From Nautilus pompilius (taxonomy: Eukaryota; Mollusca; Cephalopoda; Nautilida; Nautilidae): 64,000 bases of DNA. Location of the stretch: the NCBI GenBank assembly GCA_018389105.1, contig JACATO010002187.1, positions 894,001 through 958,000 of the forward strand, given 5' to 3'. A program made the position numbers and the translations under genes. The notes beneath the pieces are model-generated. The model worked only from the letters and a program-made list of their open reading frames with translations, ran no database searches and had not been told where the DNA came from. Of the stretch, positions 47,801 to 62,800 are shown one piece after another (position 1 is the first letter of the stretch; each line of letters opens with the position of its first letter).

Positions 47801-50800
47801 GCCATTCACCCAAGTTGTCCTTGATGACAGCTACATGACTGTCTCTGTTGGGGTCAAACCTTTCAATGTTGACCTCTACTATAACCTGCTGTAGCTGCAC
47901 AGCTGTTTCATTCAGCAACCTCTTTCACTTGTCACTTCAATGGCAATGCAGGCTGGCTGTACAAATTTCATAGGAGACATGGAATATCAACCAAGGGTTA
48001 TGAGTGAATGTCGTGACTGATGTTGCAAGTGTTGAGCCATTCAGGAAGCAACTCTTATAATGAATGAGAATGACATTTGTACATATAAGCTTAACACTAA
48101 TGAAACAGCATTAGGATTTAAATGTCTGAATGTATTTCGGTCTATTAAGGCTTTGTTGCTTTTTAAATAGCAAACATTTTTCATGTTCTTTTTCTCCATG
48201 TTATCAAACACGATATCACTTCCTTTATGGATGTATGTTATGTTCATGACCTGTCCTCAAACTAAAATGCTCTAATTCGATTAATTTGTAAATATTTCTA
48301 AGTTTGAAAAAAAATATGCAGAAACTGTTTAAAGTCATTCATTTTAGTGCATTGTTATAATTTAAATAAGTATACATGGAATAATCATTTGAGACTGCCA
48401 CTAATAAGTTTTAAGTTAGCTGCAACTAGTAGCCAACTTTTCATTATTGTTTATCTTATAGGCTTAATGACCAAAAACTGTTTTCATATAATTGATTAGA
48501 AAGAAAACTAACTATCAGTATTCCAATTCAATCAAAGCCTTAGTTTTGCTGTTAAAGGTAAGCCTAAACAGTTTTCATAATTTATTAAAAAAAGTTGTCT
48601 GGTTTCTTTTGCTTTCATTGTCAGGGTTGGTGTTTGACATTATTATGATATTGTAATCTAATTTGTGTACATGAAAAGGATTGGTCATGGTCAGAATTTA
48701 AACAGTAGAGTGTGTGCGTAGTTTCTTAAGTTAATACATTTGTAGTGTGGTATGTCTTTTTTCCTAAGCTGGGCAGGTTAATCTAAAAAAAAATTTTTTT
48801 TGCTGATGACTGATTTGTTAGATTAAATTTTAACTGTGCTGAAAGGATGATGATAAATGTAAATCCAGAAAATTAAAATATTGCCCCATTTTTTTTTTAT
48901 TTTTTTTTTAGCATTAAAGGTTAAACTTAATATATCAATGAATTTGGTTTTGGACTTAGATAGGGGCGTGCACATTGTAAACATGTAACTGTTTCCTTTG
49001 ACCCCCCCCCCAACTCTCCTCACTGAAAAATTTTTTTCATGAAAGGTAGCATGCTGCTTCTCATCTTTCAAAGTAGTGATAATGTGTGTGTATTTTAAAC
49101 AGATTGCAGTAACTAGTGGAGCATAATAGTCTTTAATTTTTTGTGTAAGTTGCCCAAAACCACCCTGGGGAAAATTGTTGGGAATTGACAAGTCATATAA
49201 TGATCACAGTAGTACATGCAGAAAGATGCTGGTCCACATTATCACTTCTTGGATTTTTAGTGCTTCATTTTCTTATGGAAGTGACTTTTTTCTAAATCTA
49301 ATTGTTAGCTTTTTAAAATTTTGTTTTAGGATGAAGAAGATTATGAAGATGAGGATGCAGAAGGTGAAAACAATGAAACCAGTGAAATTGCTAAAGGGGC
49401 AGAAAAGGAAAAGGATACATTAGAAGAAAAGCCAGTTAATCAGCAAAATCTCTCTAAAAATTCAGCTGATGACCATGAAAGAATTGGCAAAAAAGTTCAA
49501 GATAATGTCACTAAAGATGCTACATTGAAAAGTGAACGAGAGAGAAAATCTGATGAGTCAGACTCATCAACCAATTCAAGCCCAGTGAAAAGTGGTAAAG
49601 ATGATAGAACAGAAAATCATTCAGCAGCTAAGGTATGTTAATTAAATGGATAAAAGTCTGTTTATTTATGTGTATATATATATATATATAAACAATAAAG
49701 AATAAAAATTAAAAAAACATTTGACTTTAATCTGGCACCATAAATTTCAGTTTGGTTTATTTTCTTAGTGCTGATGGTTAAAGCCAGTTATTTCACCTTT
49801 TCTGTAGTCAGTTTGGTGTGCCTTTTTGGCACCTTCAGCAGATGGTCATGTGGGTTTCCTCCCACAATGAAAAAAAAAAAATATATAGTTCTAATTGTGA
49901 TTTCCCTACCAAAGTCTGTCTTGTTGGGGGGGGGGGCTCTTGTAATGCAGGATATTGCTCTTTAGCAGATAACCACAGCACTATCCCTTGCCATGGTAGT
50001 TTTCTTTGTGGAGACTGGTGAATGGAAAAAAATGTTATTTATTTAATTGAACTATGATCATCTTGACTTTGTACAACTGGGTTGTTATCAGAAATATCTT
50101 GTGCAGCTCAAACTGATTTTAAGGTTGGCTTTGTTGTCTTTCTGTGACATTTATCTTTTTCATTAATATCAGTGCTCCACTTTAAGCAACTTATCATTTC
50201 TAGACTTGTCAGAATCTGATTATTCCAAAGTACTCAACCCTCAACCGTAATGTCATTCATCTTATACTTAAAGTCAGTTTGCTAATATGGTATCTCCAGA
50301 AAACTGTTTACATTTGCTTTTAATTGGTTGATTTTATACGAATTACTGAAATTTAAAAAAAAATTATGGTGTAACTACCTGATTTGGGCTTGCATAACTG
50401 ATTTTACTATAATGCAGTCTGAAATCTACCATTTCAACTATTTCAGCATTGATGATATATTATAACAATGACTACACTGTTGTGTTTTTTAAGTCACTTC
50501 TTGCTTTGCTTTAAATGCCCATTAGTGTAGTACATAGATGAATAGATGAGAAAAATGTATGAAGACCTTTTACACAAATTAAAAAAATTTCTGTTAGCCA
50601 CAAATAAAAGTCGCATAAAATAGCTAATACGCCTGAGATGTATATATATTTTGTTTGTTTCCTGTTATGATGTAATTTGTAGAGGAGGTTTACTTAGATC
50701 GTGAAATCTGATTTTGGTGTAAGTATTGTATATACAAGACCCCTACATTATAAAAACCAACATTTATTTTCTTAGTTCTGCTATGACTGATTAATTAGTT

Positions 50801-53800
50801 CAAGTTGAGACTCAAATTACAATTTAAAATAGATTCGTTGCAAGGTTGTTTTTTTTTTTTTTTAAAAAAAAATTAGCAACAGTGCAGGAAAGATAAACGG
50901 ATGGTTGATTTGGAACTGATATGGTGTGTGTTTGTTTTTTTCTTATCACACAGAAAAAGAGACTTGTTTTCATTTGAACATCTAGCACAATGTTGGCATC
51001 TGTATGCTGTGATAACTGTTGGAGATGTGCTGCTAAGCTTGAATAGTAAAAACAAAACTGATTTTTGGAATGTATGCTTATTTAAGAAATTAACATGTCA
51101 GGGTCTGGGAAATCCAGTAAACAGATTGACTTCTAAACATTTACTGCATGTAATCTATCTACATTTACCAACAGGCAAAATGGAAAAACCTGAAATAAAA
51201 TTGTCAATGGTATCTGATTAGGTTTCATTTGAATGTTCCTAGTAGAGAGATGTTTTCATCTGCCTACATGTATACTTGAATCTAACTACTAGCATGTCCA
51301 GAGTAGTTTTCTTTTATTGTTGATTTTTAGGCTTACCTTATGGATCCTTCCACTGCTTTTGAGCTTTGTGAACAAAATAATTTCCACTATTAAATTACAG
51401 CTTTACCAATAATCATTATTTATCATCAAAATTTACAATAGACAAAGTTTATTCAGAATTGCACTGCAAATAAATCAAACATTTTTCATGCTTTACAGAG
51501 ATGGCTGAAGTTAATGACCAAAATGTTCAATTGCAGTTAGTTACGTCCAGAATGTCTTCAATGACTTCAAAATCGAATGCCATGATATCGTTACCACAGA
51601 CCTGCCAACTCTTAAAGTTTAGGTGTGATTATTCCCAGTTTTCATGTTCACACCTGTATGAATTATTATTGTTTTACCATTTTATCAATTTTTCTGCTGA
51701 CCAAAAATTTTCCAGAAATAATGTACTGCTCTCTGCTCTGCAGCTCAATCTTAACAAGCACTTGAAATAGTCAATTAAATAAGCGTGAGTAAAATAAACT
51801 AGGGCATCTTAACAAGTAGTTATTAATTTTATGTACAATTGTATGTATTTTGATGTATTCCAGTTTTTCTTTGCACCCAGTAGTGTCTAGTGTGCACTGA
51901 TCATTTGGGAAAGATAGCTGAAAAACTCCGTTCTGCTTCATCCTCAATGTCTCCAACAAAGAAAGAAAGTAAGAAAAAAAAAGTTATAGCGAGCAGAAGT
52001 TTACAAGAATATTCAAAGGAATTTCACTGATACTGTATCATTCTCAAAGGCTATGAATTATTCAAGGTGTACCATTTTGTGTTTGTGATTTCTCTAGTTC
52101 TGAAAATGACATCTGTAACTGATAAACTAGGCTCATTTTTTTGTAAACTTCAATACCAAATCAGAAAATGATGTGATCAGAGCTGAATGTTTATTCACTT
52201 TATTCATTGTGGAAGATACAGTTGCTGTATAACTAAAACCACTGCAATAGTTATGTAACATCAAAACTATGGGGTTCTTAATCAGTAGGACACTGCAAGT
52301 AGTAACTATTATTGATTAGATGAAACATCGTTAGTAGTGAAATCTTTTTTTTTTCCTCATCCATGCAAAGATTTTGTATGGATTACTATTTTACTAGTGG
52401 GGATTACCATTTTTCAAAGTTTAGTATTAACAAATTTGTAATCAGTATCATTGTTTGAGGCTGCAGTACAACAGTTAATGTCTTACATTGTCTCTTGGCA
52501 GTCTGCTGCTTTCCTAATTGCTTTAGATGTACTTAACCATGTTCAGAAACCATTTGATGATGTTTCTTGCCTAGCTATTGCTTGAGTATCTTTGTTGGAT
52601 AGTTGAAAGATACCTTTCACTGATATATTCAGTAGGTAAAATGTCTTTTCCTGCAGTCAAACTATGCAATTTGGCCTTGATGCACTTGTAGCTAAAACCC
52701 CTTGCTTTGGCCATGCCATGTAGAGAGGAATGAAAAGTGAGATCAATCCAAAGTTATGAATTTCAGGATGTGCGTGTTCAAAGAACCATTTTCTTCTTAT
52801 GATCTTGACATTAGTACAGCTAGCCATCTCAGGTGTCACTAAACAATTTCGAAACCCAGGCCCATTGATGAGTACTTTTTTAGCATTGCCAATAACTCTG
52901 GATTGGCACTTTATATTTTTCTTTTCCAAACTTTTCATGAGTGGTGGTGGTCTTTTTGCAGTATTTGGGGTCAAAGCATAAAAATGCACTTAAAATCTCT
53001 GGCTGAGGAAAACAGTTGGTAGCACTAGCTGTATCTGTGTCTTGCCAGGTTCACTCTGAAACTGGTGCTGGTCTGCAAGCAGTATTGCATAGGAGTAGCA
53101 GTTTGTGCAAGGTGCAGATTTACTTACTGGAATGCAAGGAATAGCTTAGTTAGATGAACACATGTAAGCTTTTGATTAAAAAGTAAACCAATAGCATTAA
53201 AGTCCTTCTGCAGCTTGATACGGTAACCAAGTTTTGTAACTGTATTTTGCATGCTGCTTGAAAGTTGTTTGCCTTTTGTCTGCTGAGCCTGCTGCAATAG
53301 TTTTTTTTAATTTTGTCAGTAAGTCAGAGGGATAGTGAGTTATTGTGTTTGAACATTGCTGCAGCAACACACTTGAAGAACTCTCTGAGAATTGCAGCAG
53401 TCTCCACCTGTGTTGATTTGACACTTCTAGGTAGCTAATCTTAATTTCACCATCAGCCGTGTACTGAAGGAAGATTATATACTGTTGCAATATTGCAACA
53501 TCTGTTGAGTCAGTGATGCGTTTGGAAATCAGAATAAATTCACTCACTAACTGAGGTAATCTGGCAAAATTTAAGTAGTGTGTTCTTGCCAATGCAGTGA
53601 AAAAGTGTAATTGTGATACCTGAAAATTTGCATGATTAGGTACATGCATTCTACGAGTGTATCATCCTTGTGAATTTTTGTTGCTGAAACTCCTGTTTAA
53701 ATGGAGATGTTTGCTGTCATTTGCAGCTTAGCAAAATGATTTCAATCTTAGGTGCTTGCTACACACATCAATAATCCAGTTTTGGTTCAGTCATTATAAT

Positions 53801-56800
53801 TGTGATTAGATTATTCTGATCTCTAAAGTATACAATAAAGGATTATATTATTTACACATGATTATAATATGTATATATAATAACAATAATATAGAATGCT
53901 GAAGTAATTTAACAATCTGAACTGGATTATTGGATTCTGTAAGCCTGAACATATTCATCTTGTTTGAAGAAGGCTGGTCTCTATCCAGGACACATCTGAA
54001 AGTTATGTGGTTTCACAAACCAATCTTAGAGTCAAAGATTCTGTTGTTGAATCTAATTTTATTTCATAGTGCATTGTAATGAATGTATTGTATTAAAAAT
54101 TAATTTAACAAAGAGGAGTTTTTGGACTGCAACTTTGTGTACACAAGTTTAACACTGATCTGTACAGTTGGGGGGATATCATTCATATATCGTAGCCTCA
54201 CTTTTACCCAATTTCATTGCCAAATCACTTATTTATGAATATGGTAATAAAATAAAGATAATAGTAAGTTTTGAAGCACGGAAGCCATTGTGATTAGCAT
54301 CTGAATTTTACAAATTTTTTTAATTTTCAGAATGTTGCAACTGTTGTCCAGTCACAAGCTGCTTTGGGAGAGTCAAAAGTAAGTTTTAAAGTTGCTGGTT
54401 TCTCTCTCTTCACGTATGATGTGCTTAAATAATAGTTTCATGTCAGGGAAAGATATCTGAAATATTATTTTTAGTTAATAATAAGTTGAGTGGAAATGTT
54501 CAAACTAAACATCTAATTCATCACTAATGACTCTTTCTTGACTAGAGAGTAGTGTAGAGGTCTGCAATTTAAAAGTATGATCTGATATTCTGAAATAGTT
54601 TAACATGGCCAGTTATTGTATTTTATAGCATATATGCATGCGAATGTACAGTTTTAAAAAGCAGTATTTCATTATGAATATGAGAACCAAAACCTCTCTC
54701 ATTTCAACTTATTAAGTAGTATCTAGAATTGGGCTAACTTAGTTTCACATAGCTCATGCACCACATGTCAAAGTTTTAGATTTTTATATAAAATGGATGA
54801 ATGTATTATTGGTAATAATTTTTGTATTTTAAGCAACAGAAATTTCTGTAAGTTGCAATGCAAGATTACTAATAACCACATAGAACACTGCCAGAGTAAC
54901 CACACAGCATAATATTAAGCACTAATGTTTTTGTACCAATATCATTGAACAAGTGGTCTTATAATAATAATACTTACTACAGACCAGAAATTTGTATATG
55001 CTTTTAATGTAAATAGCTAATTTTTCATGTGTGTGCGTGTTCTTGTCTTTTTTCAAAATATCTAGTGTTTGATCACAAGAAAGTAGTACTGTGATGATGA
55101 AATTTCAAGATCCTAATTGTGGTATTGACACTTAAGCTTAAGAAAAATTATTGGGAGTTTTAGCTAGGTTTGTGTGAAGAATTTTTAATTAAAATCTATG
55201 CACCATAAGATCTGTCCCCCCAGTAATTATTCTTGCATATAAAAAATTAGGAGTTGTTACTCCATTAATATATAATGCTGTAATTTTATTATCAGTACTG
55301 TCTTCTAGATGGAATATTTGTATGTAAGATGTCCAAATTTATTTTGACATTATATTTATAACATTTAAAAATAGCAAACATTGTAGCTCTTGATGGTTTA
55401 ATATCATTGTGACAGTAGTAACTGAAATCTGTTTGAAAATCTTTTATGTATTTGAGAAAATTATGATATGCAAATCAGTAACTTCAATGTGACCATGTTT
55501 TTCAGCTGTGGTTGTAGTGGTGATCATAGAAAACACTATTGGTTAATTGGCATTGTAGCTGCAGGACCAGACTTAAATGCAATTTCTTATAGGATAATAT
55601 ACCTAAATCATTTATTAACAATGTTTGCAGCTGTGAAATTTACCCATGATTACACAATTTTTTTGATAAACCCTTCCTTTTCTTCCTATGACTCTTGTCT
55701 TTAAAGAAAGCAAACAAATAATTCATAATTTTGCACAATACTGATGTTACTAAGCATGTGAGTGATGTGCAACTTCTTTATGTAAAAAGGGGCTGATGCT
55801 GGGCAATGGGTGGCTTGCTGTTATCCACGCTGAAAGTGTCGTAGACAAATTAAGAGCTGCTGCAAGCTTTATAGAGATTGGAAGAATATCCCATTATAGT
55901 CTCTCTATATATAGTTTGCTAACATACATGGGTTGTAGGTTTAAAATAAATGGGACTATAAATGGTATGCACAAAAATTTCAATAACTAAACTGCCCTCT
56001 TTTTTTTTTTTTTACCACTAATCTGAGGATACTATTGCTGAATGCAATTTAATAATAATATTTAACAATGAATAAATATTTCATGGCTTCCAACAGGGTT
56101 GTTCTCAACTTTTTTGAAGACTATATTTTGACATTAAATGTAAATCAGTACATTAAATAAACAACAATTTTTAAAAGGAAATGAAGCATACCAGGTACCT
56201 AGCTAAGTCCTAACATCAAAATATCTGGCTCTGTCGTTCTGTATTTTTTAGAAGAAAAAAACAAGCCACCTTCAGTTTAATAATTTAAAGAGCTTGAACA
56301 CTTTCCTTGAGTATTTCTCACTAAAAGGGAAATACTAGATTGTTCTCATCTAAACGATTTGAAGCAGCAAAATTTGGCAAAGTGTGTAAGCAGTTATTTT
56401 ACTAGTTATGAGTGAAAAATTTTAATGACAATGTTGAAAATGATGATAATAGTTAAATCTGTTTTAGCTGGTGCACAGCTTTTAATCTTTAACTTACTGT
56501 GACTTTGATTGTTCTCTTTATGTAATACATTTTCATTAAGGCCAAAAATAAAGATGCTGCAGAAAGGGAAAAAAAAAATTAATCTATAAACTATATACAA
56601 ATAATTATTATGTGCAAGTATTTCCTTCAAAATTGTTTTTGTTTCAAGCCATTGTTGTGAAAGTCATAACAGCAGAAGGAATCTAATCATTTAACTGCAG
56701 GTGATGCTCTACAAACTGAATGTAACTTGCAATGACCAAAAGCATTTTCAGAAGCTGAATAAATGACATTTCATAGGTATAAAAGTATGGCTGTTAGTCA

Positions 56801-59800
56801 TACTTAAAGAAGATATATCAATAGATTGAAAGCACATGCTATCAGTTTTCAAACATTGATTGAATGTTATCAAAAGCAGTGTGTGCATCTGTTTAAAAAA
56901 TTGAAAGTTTGTGCTGGAATCAAGGAGCTTTTCATCAATTGAGATATTACAATAATTACAGCTGATGTATTGGTGCTGCATAATCAATATCCCTAAGATG
57001 TACTTGATCAGCTTAAGATCCATTAATGAAACAACAACAATACTGGAATCTTTTATATGGAATGCACATTTTTATTGGTGTTGCTTTAAATAATTCTATA
57101 TTTTGTTTCTTCAAAAATTTTCTTGTTGGTTACTGTTTTTAAATGACAGCTTTACAAATATCAGATGACAAAGCTTACCGTTTTATTTCAAAATCATTTT
57201 CTGAATGATTTGTACATTTTCATGGTACACAACTTGTCCTTATATTTAATAGTAATTATGTGGCTGATTTATGGTGAGCTGCTTTAAGAGGAGCACATTT
57301 TCCAAATGCTCAATTAGCCTATCAGGTCTACATGTATAAGAATATTGATGATTCAAGAAAAATTGGCATATATATGACATAAACACTGTTTTATTGAAAA
57401 TCTTTTTATCATAAGATTCAAATACTCCACACCTTGATATTTGCTGGTGCAAAAACATTCTACTTTTTTTTTTTTTTTTTTGCCTATTTTCTGCCTGGTT
57501 GGTTACTTTTGGCTTTGAAATGTGCACATCATGTTTTAGATATCAGCAAAGCAAGCAGATTTTCTCTAGTTTTTCATTAATTCAGCCCCATGAATAGTTA
57601 AAAATGGAAAATGCTGCTGATGCAAATTGTGCAGACTAACTCACTGGGTTATGTGTGCCATTTTTGGTATGCAAAAGATGAAGTTTGAGTCATATAAGGA
57701 AAGTAGTAAATTTTAGTAATTAAAAATCTCAAATTTATGCCAACTTATTTAAATATTTTAAAAATGCAGAATATATTTTTTTGTTGGTGGTACACATTGG
57801 ATTTTGTCTATTAGAATTAAGAAGATATTTGGTAAATTAATTTACCTTTTAGCTTAACAAATATTTAAATGATGATTAGGCTAGATAGAGATTCTCTTAA
57901 GTAACAAAATAAATTGGTCTTGTGCCCCTGTATTTATCAGGGTGGTATAAACTGGTTAACTAAAGTGTTTTATATATATTTTTCTTCATGATGACAAAGC
58001 TAGTGGAAAGGGTTAATTTTCAGGTTATATTTAATCTTTTTTTAAGTCATTAATGCATCTAGTAATGGACTTTTGGTATTTTCCCTTTGATTTTTTCAGG
58101 TACCTATTAAGAAGGATGGTAATTCAGGTGACTCAGCAGGTATTTCAGATATATATATATATATATATATATTAAATAAAATATTACATTTTGTTGTTTT
58201 TCATCATTAATTTAGATTTGAACAAATTAAACAACAACAATTTTGGGTTTTTTGTTTTGGTTTTTTATGAGGTTTTTTTTTTTGTTTTGGTTTTTTTTTT
58301 TTTTTTTGCTTTTCCCCTCCTTATAAACAGTAAACATTAAGTAGCATAACTTCAGTAAATGAAATAGATTTATTTTAGTTTAAATGATAATGTACTATTC
58401 ATCTATGTGAAAAGAAAGGGTAGTATAAGTTGACATTGTTTCAGAGTTTTGGCTTTGTCAGAGTTCCTAGCTGAGGATATGATGCAGTACATATTCCAGA
58501 AAGATGTTTCTTTCTATCCGTTGAAGTTGCTGAAAATGAATGAAAAGGTTGATGTGCGGGCAAAAAAAGACTCACCTCGGAATGCTTGATCAAATGTGGG
58601 CACTTAATTTGGTATGGGGTGTCAACTGCCTTCCGTGCTTCTATTGAATTCCTGTCTCTATACCTAATCAAGCCAGTGAATGCAGATGGCTCACAGTAGA
58701 GTGGATAATGGAAAAATTTTGATGCTGTGCCATAAAAATGCTCATGAAGCCATCCTGGCAGTTGATACCATTCTGGGTTAGCAATCATGGATTCGAGTTA
58801 CAACTGCAATTTATGATGCTTTTGATTTATGGGTGGTTTGATGTAGGCCTGTGGACTTCCACTGAATGGGGACATCAGAGAGATGACAACTTACTCCAGT
58901 CAAGCCAAAGTCAGTGTATTGCTGTCTGCAATTTATTTATTTATATATTTTTTAATATTAGATAATTATTTGCCTTTTGGTATGTGACATAATAGTGTAA
59001 TTTTTTACAACTTTTTAAAGAAATAGGGGGAAGAAATTACATACAGCTTTGAATTATTATATCAGATCCTTTTTGTCAGAGCACTTCTGTTATGGCATAA
59101 TTATGCTGGGTTTTGAATTTCCTGTCAACTCTTTCATTCTGAATTAACTTTCTGTAGCACCACCACAGTCGTCATCATCATCTGCTGATAGCTCAAAGAT
59201 AGAAGAGAAAATGGACACATCTTCAAATCCACAAGCAAGAAAATCTGAAGACGTTGAAGGAAATGGTGCCAAGATTGTGAGCCAGAGCACTTCTGAAATA
59301 CAGCTGGACATGTCCGAAATTGCTTCACCAAGTCCAACAAGTGTATCTTCTGTTGCTCCGTTGACATCTAAGGATGCTGTGGATATGGACACTTCAATTA
59401 ATCAGCAAAATGAAGAAAGTGAATCACTTGTAGTTCATGTTGATGACACACAGAATGATCTCGATGCGGATCTTTTGGCATCCCGGTCAGAAGGTAAAAC
59501 AACTAAGATTGAAGCAGGACAAACAGGTGGTAAAATAGATGTGAAGAAGCCAGAAAGCACACCAGAGGCTGGAGATAAAGGTAAAACAGAAATGAAGACT
59601 GAGAAGAAAGGAGATGAAAAGAAAGATGATAAAGATGTTAAATTGAAGAGGTTGGTTTTCATGTCATCTTTCCCACTGCTTTCTGAGTCATTCACGGGTA
59701 TCATTTAGATTTAAGATTTCCAAGTGTTCCATACCCCATATATGTAGCTGTAAGACTGGACAAATGTTAGTCTTAAATAGAAGTAATGTTTTTAAAAATT

Positions 59801-62800
59801 AAGTTTTTGTTAACTAATTTCAGAGAGAGAGAAAAATAATTTAAAGTTAATTAAAATAGTTGTGGTAAGCTTTTGCCTTGTGTAAAAAGGGTGTAGAATA
59901 AAACACTTTTTAAACATTTATTTACTTTTTTTTTTGTTTGTTTTATTACCAAACGTTAACTTTCCATTTTGAAAATCTTTGCTTGTCTTTTGTTTTTCCC
60001 CATATAACTACCACCTTGGTTATTAGCTAAGTATTTGATTTACTCATTTGATGCAAAAGCAGGTTGATTAGTCTCTCTTAGAATCATTTTAAATGCTAAT
60101 GTACTAGAAATTTCTTTTTTATTTTTTAGTTTTAAATCGATTAAACCTGAGATATACAGTTCACATGTAAGCATACATCTAATTTGTTGATTGTGCCATG
60201 TGATAAGTCTGAGAAATGGTGCATTCTGTTTAAAGAGAAATTTTTGTTTTAACACTCCAACAAAACCATGTTCTTATTATTTTTTTTTTGTAATGAAAAG
60301 TAAACTAGTTACATCTGTAATGTTCAAGTATAAGAGGTGTGTTTAATTTCTAATTACCAAAAGGCTAAATGTATCAAAGCAAGCAATTGAGCTATTTAAA
60401 ACAATTTCATACTATTAACTTAATTTAATAAAATGTATTGTGTTGATGTTAATCTACTGCTTACATAATTAGCTATTAAATGCACTAGCCAGTGTGACTA
60501 AAGCTATAGAAATTAAATTTCTTTACAGATTTATTGCATTCATTGAAGTTTATATATATATATATAAGAAAATTGAAGCCTATAATAGTAAATACAAATT
60601 TTTGTTGTTTTTCAACAAAATTAAGTCAAGTGCTCTTTAAGAAGTATTGATTTACATAAGTGATGTGACATCGAACCCAGCAGCTTCTGATTAAATTATT
60701 GACAAAATAGATGACTGGATTATATTTGATAGTTAAAGCAGCTACACTGGAAAAACATGCTCTACCTGAAGATTGGTATGGTCGACTGAGATAAATGGCT
60801 CCATACTTGTACTGAGTGAACAGAGAAGGCAAATATAATAGAGCTACTGACTTAACCAACAACAACAAAAAGTCATCTTGGAATGGGTGTTTGATTTACA
60901 ATACTAAATTTTAACAGTAGTGATAAAATTGAGGTAATGAAATAATAGTTTTAAAAACTGTCAAAGAATTTTAAGATGATTGTGTGTAGTTTTTAGACAT
61001 TTTAAATCTAATGCATAATTTCTTGTGCCACCTAGAGAGCAGGAAATTTTATAAAATATTTGAAGAACTGAAATTTTTAACAAGTTTGCTTGGTCATTTC
61101 AGCTAGAAATATGGTTTAGTGAAGGCATTATATTAAACTGCTAAAATAACAAATGCAAATTGAAGAAAAATGAATTTATAACACAAATCTTGTTGGAGTG
61201 TTGGCAATGAATTGGCAATGTATCTCTCTCTCTCTCTCTCTCTCTCCACCCCTCTTTCTCCTGTCCCCTCTCTTTCATGTGCGTGCATGCACACGCACAA
61301 ACACACTGTTGATCCAGTCAGTCGGTTTCCAGACAAGAATAGTGGCCAACTGTTTCACGTGAACTGCTGATAATAGTACAGGGTAGTTGGTTTGCCTGTG
61401 CCATTCAAGACGTCATAAAAGAAAGAAACTTCATTTGAGGACTAACTCAGCTTTAAAAGTGTACCAGTGTTTGAAGAAAAGATGGGACCCCTTACTGTTG
61501 CATCTAACAATTGTCATTCAGCAGGACTACCAAAAGTTTATTTACAGTTTTTACTGGCAAAACTGAAATGGATTTATTTTATTATTAGTAGCGAGAAACT
61601 GGCTAAAGTTAACAACAGTACATAGATTACATGATTGAACTACAGGTTAGTGTTTTGGTGTTTTAATAAGTTATGGTTTGGCTTTGAATGATTTCTTATA
61701 AATTTGGATAAGTCAGTAAATTAGTGGATACTTTTTTATTATTGTTGACTTTGACTTTATATTTAGGAAAAATGTTTTTCAAAAAGTTATTGGGAAATTG
61801 AATCTTGTTTGTTTTTTCCTCAGTATTCAAATAAGATATTAAATCTATTCAATAAATGGGATTTGTATCAAATCTCTTGCTATGTTGTTTTTTTTTTTGT
61901 TTTTTTTTTAACGTGATGCATAAGAACAATGAACAAGAGATTTGGTAATTTGAAAACAGTTATTCTATTCTTATTTCTTGTGTGGTTGAAGTTTGTAACT
62001 GAGTTTAGAAAAACATTTTTTCTGAAAAACTTTGTTTACACATTTTCAGTTCATCAACAAAAGTTAAAATTATCAAGAATGTCAAAGGTAAGTGAACTTT
62101 TAAAAAATCATACACTGTTTAACTTGAAATGTTGATATGACATGGTATTGTTGAAAATTAGTTTAAAAAATACGTTAGTCATAAGCACCAGTCTTGATCT
62201 GTTTTTTTGTTTTTTGATTCTGGAGATTAGATTTTTTTTATATTTTTACAATTTATAATTCTAATAAATTGTGCATTAAAACAATACCATGTTAAATACT
62301 GAATAGAAACCATTTTTTCAGTTCCTAATTTATAAATAAAACAAGCATTTCGTTGATCAAGATTAGGTTTTTTATTACTATTTTTTTTTTTTTGTATTAT
62401 ATAGGTGTTAATCAGAACAGTCGTAATTTGTGGGTAAGTGGACTGTCATCATCAACCAGGGCCACAGATCTCAAAGGATTATTTACTAAATATGGAAAAG
62501 TAAGTTTAGTCATTAACACTCCCATCTCTGAACTTTGTATCTCAAATTTGTTTCCATTTTGCAGATGTGATTTAATTTTATATGATTTTCTTTTAAAATA
62601 AGTCTGAAATTTCTAGCTTAAATTATTCTCAAGTCTCTGTTTGTATTCTCTGAAGAATCAGAAAACAGTTGCAATAACAATAATTTTGAAATATTTTATG
62701 CCACATTTAAAAATAAATGAAAAAAAAAAAATTAAACTCAGAAAGAACCAAAATATTTTAACATACTTGCATGTGCTAAGAAGTAATGTACAAAAAATAT

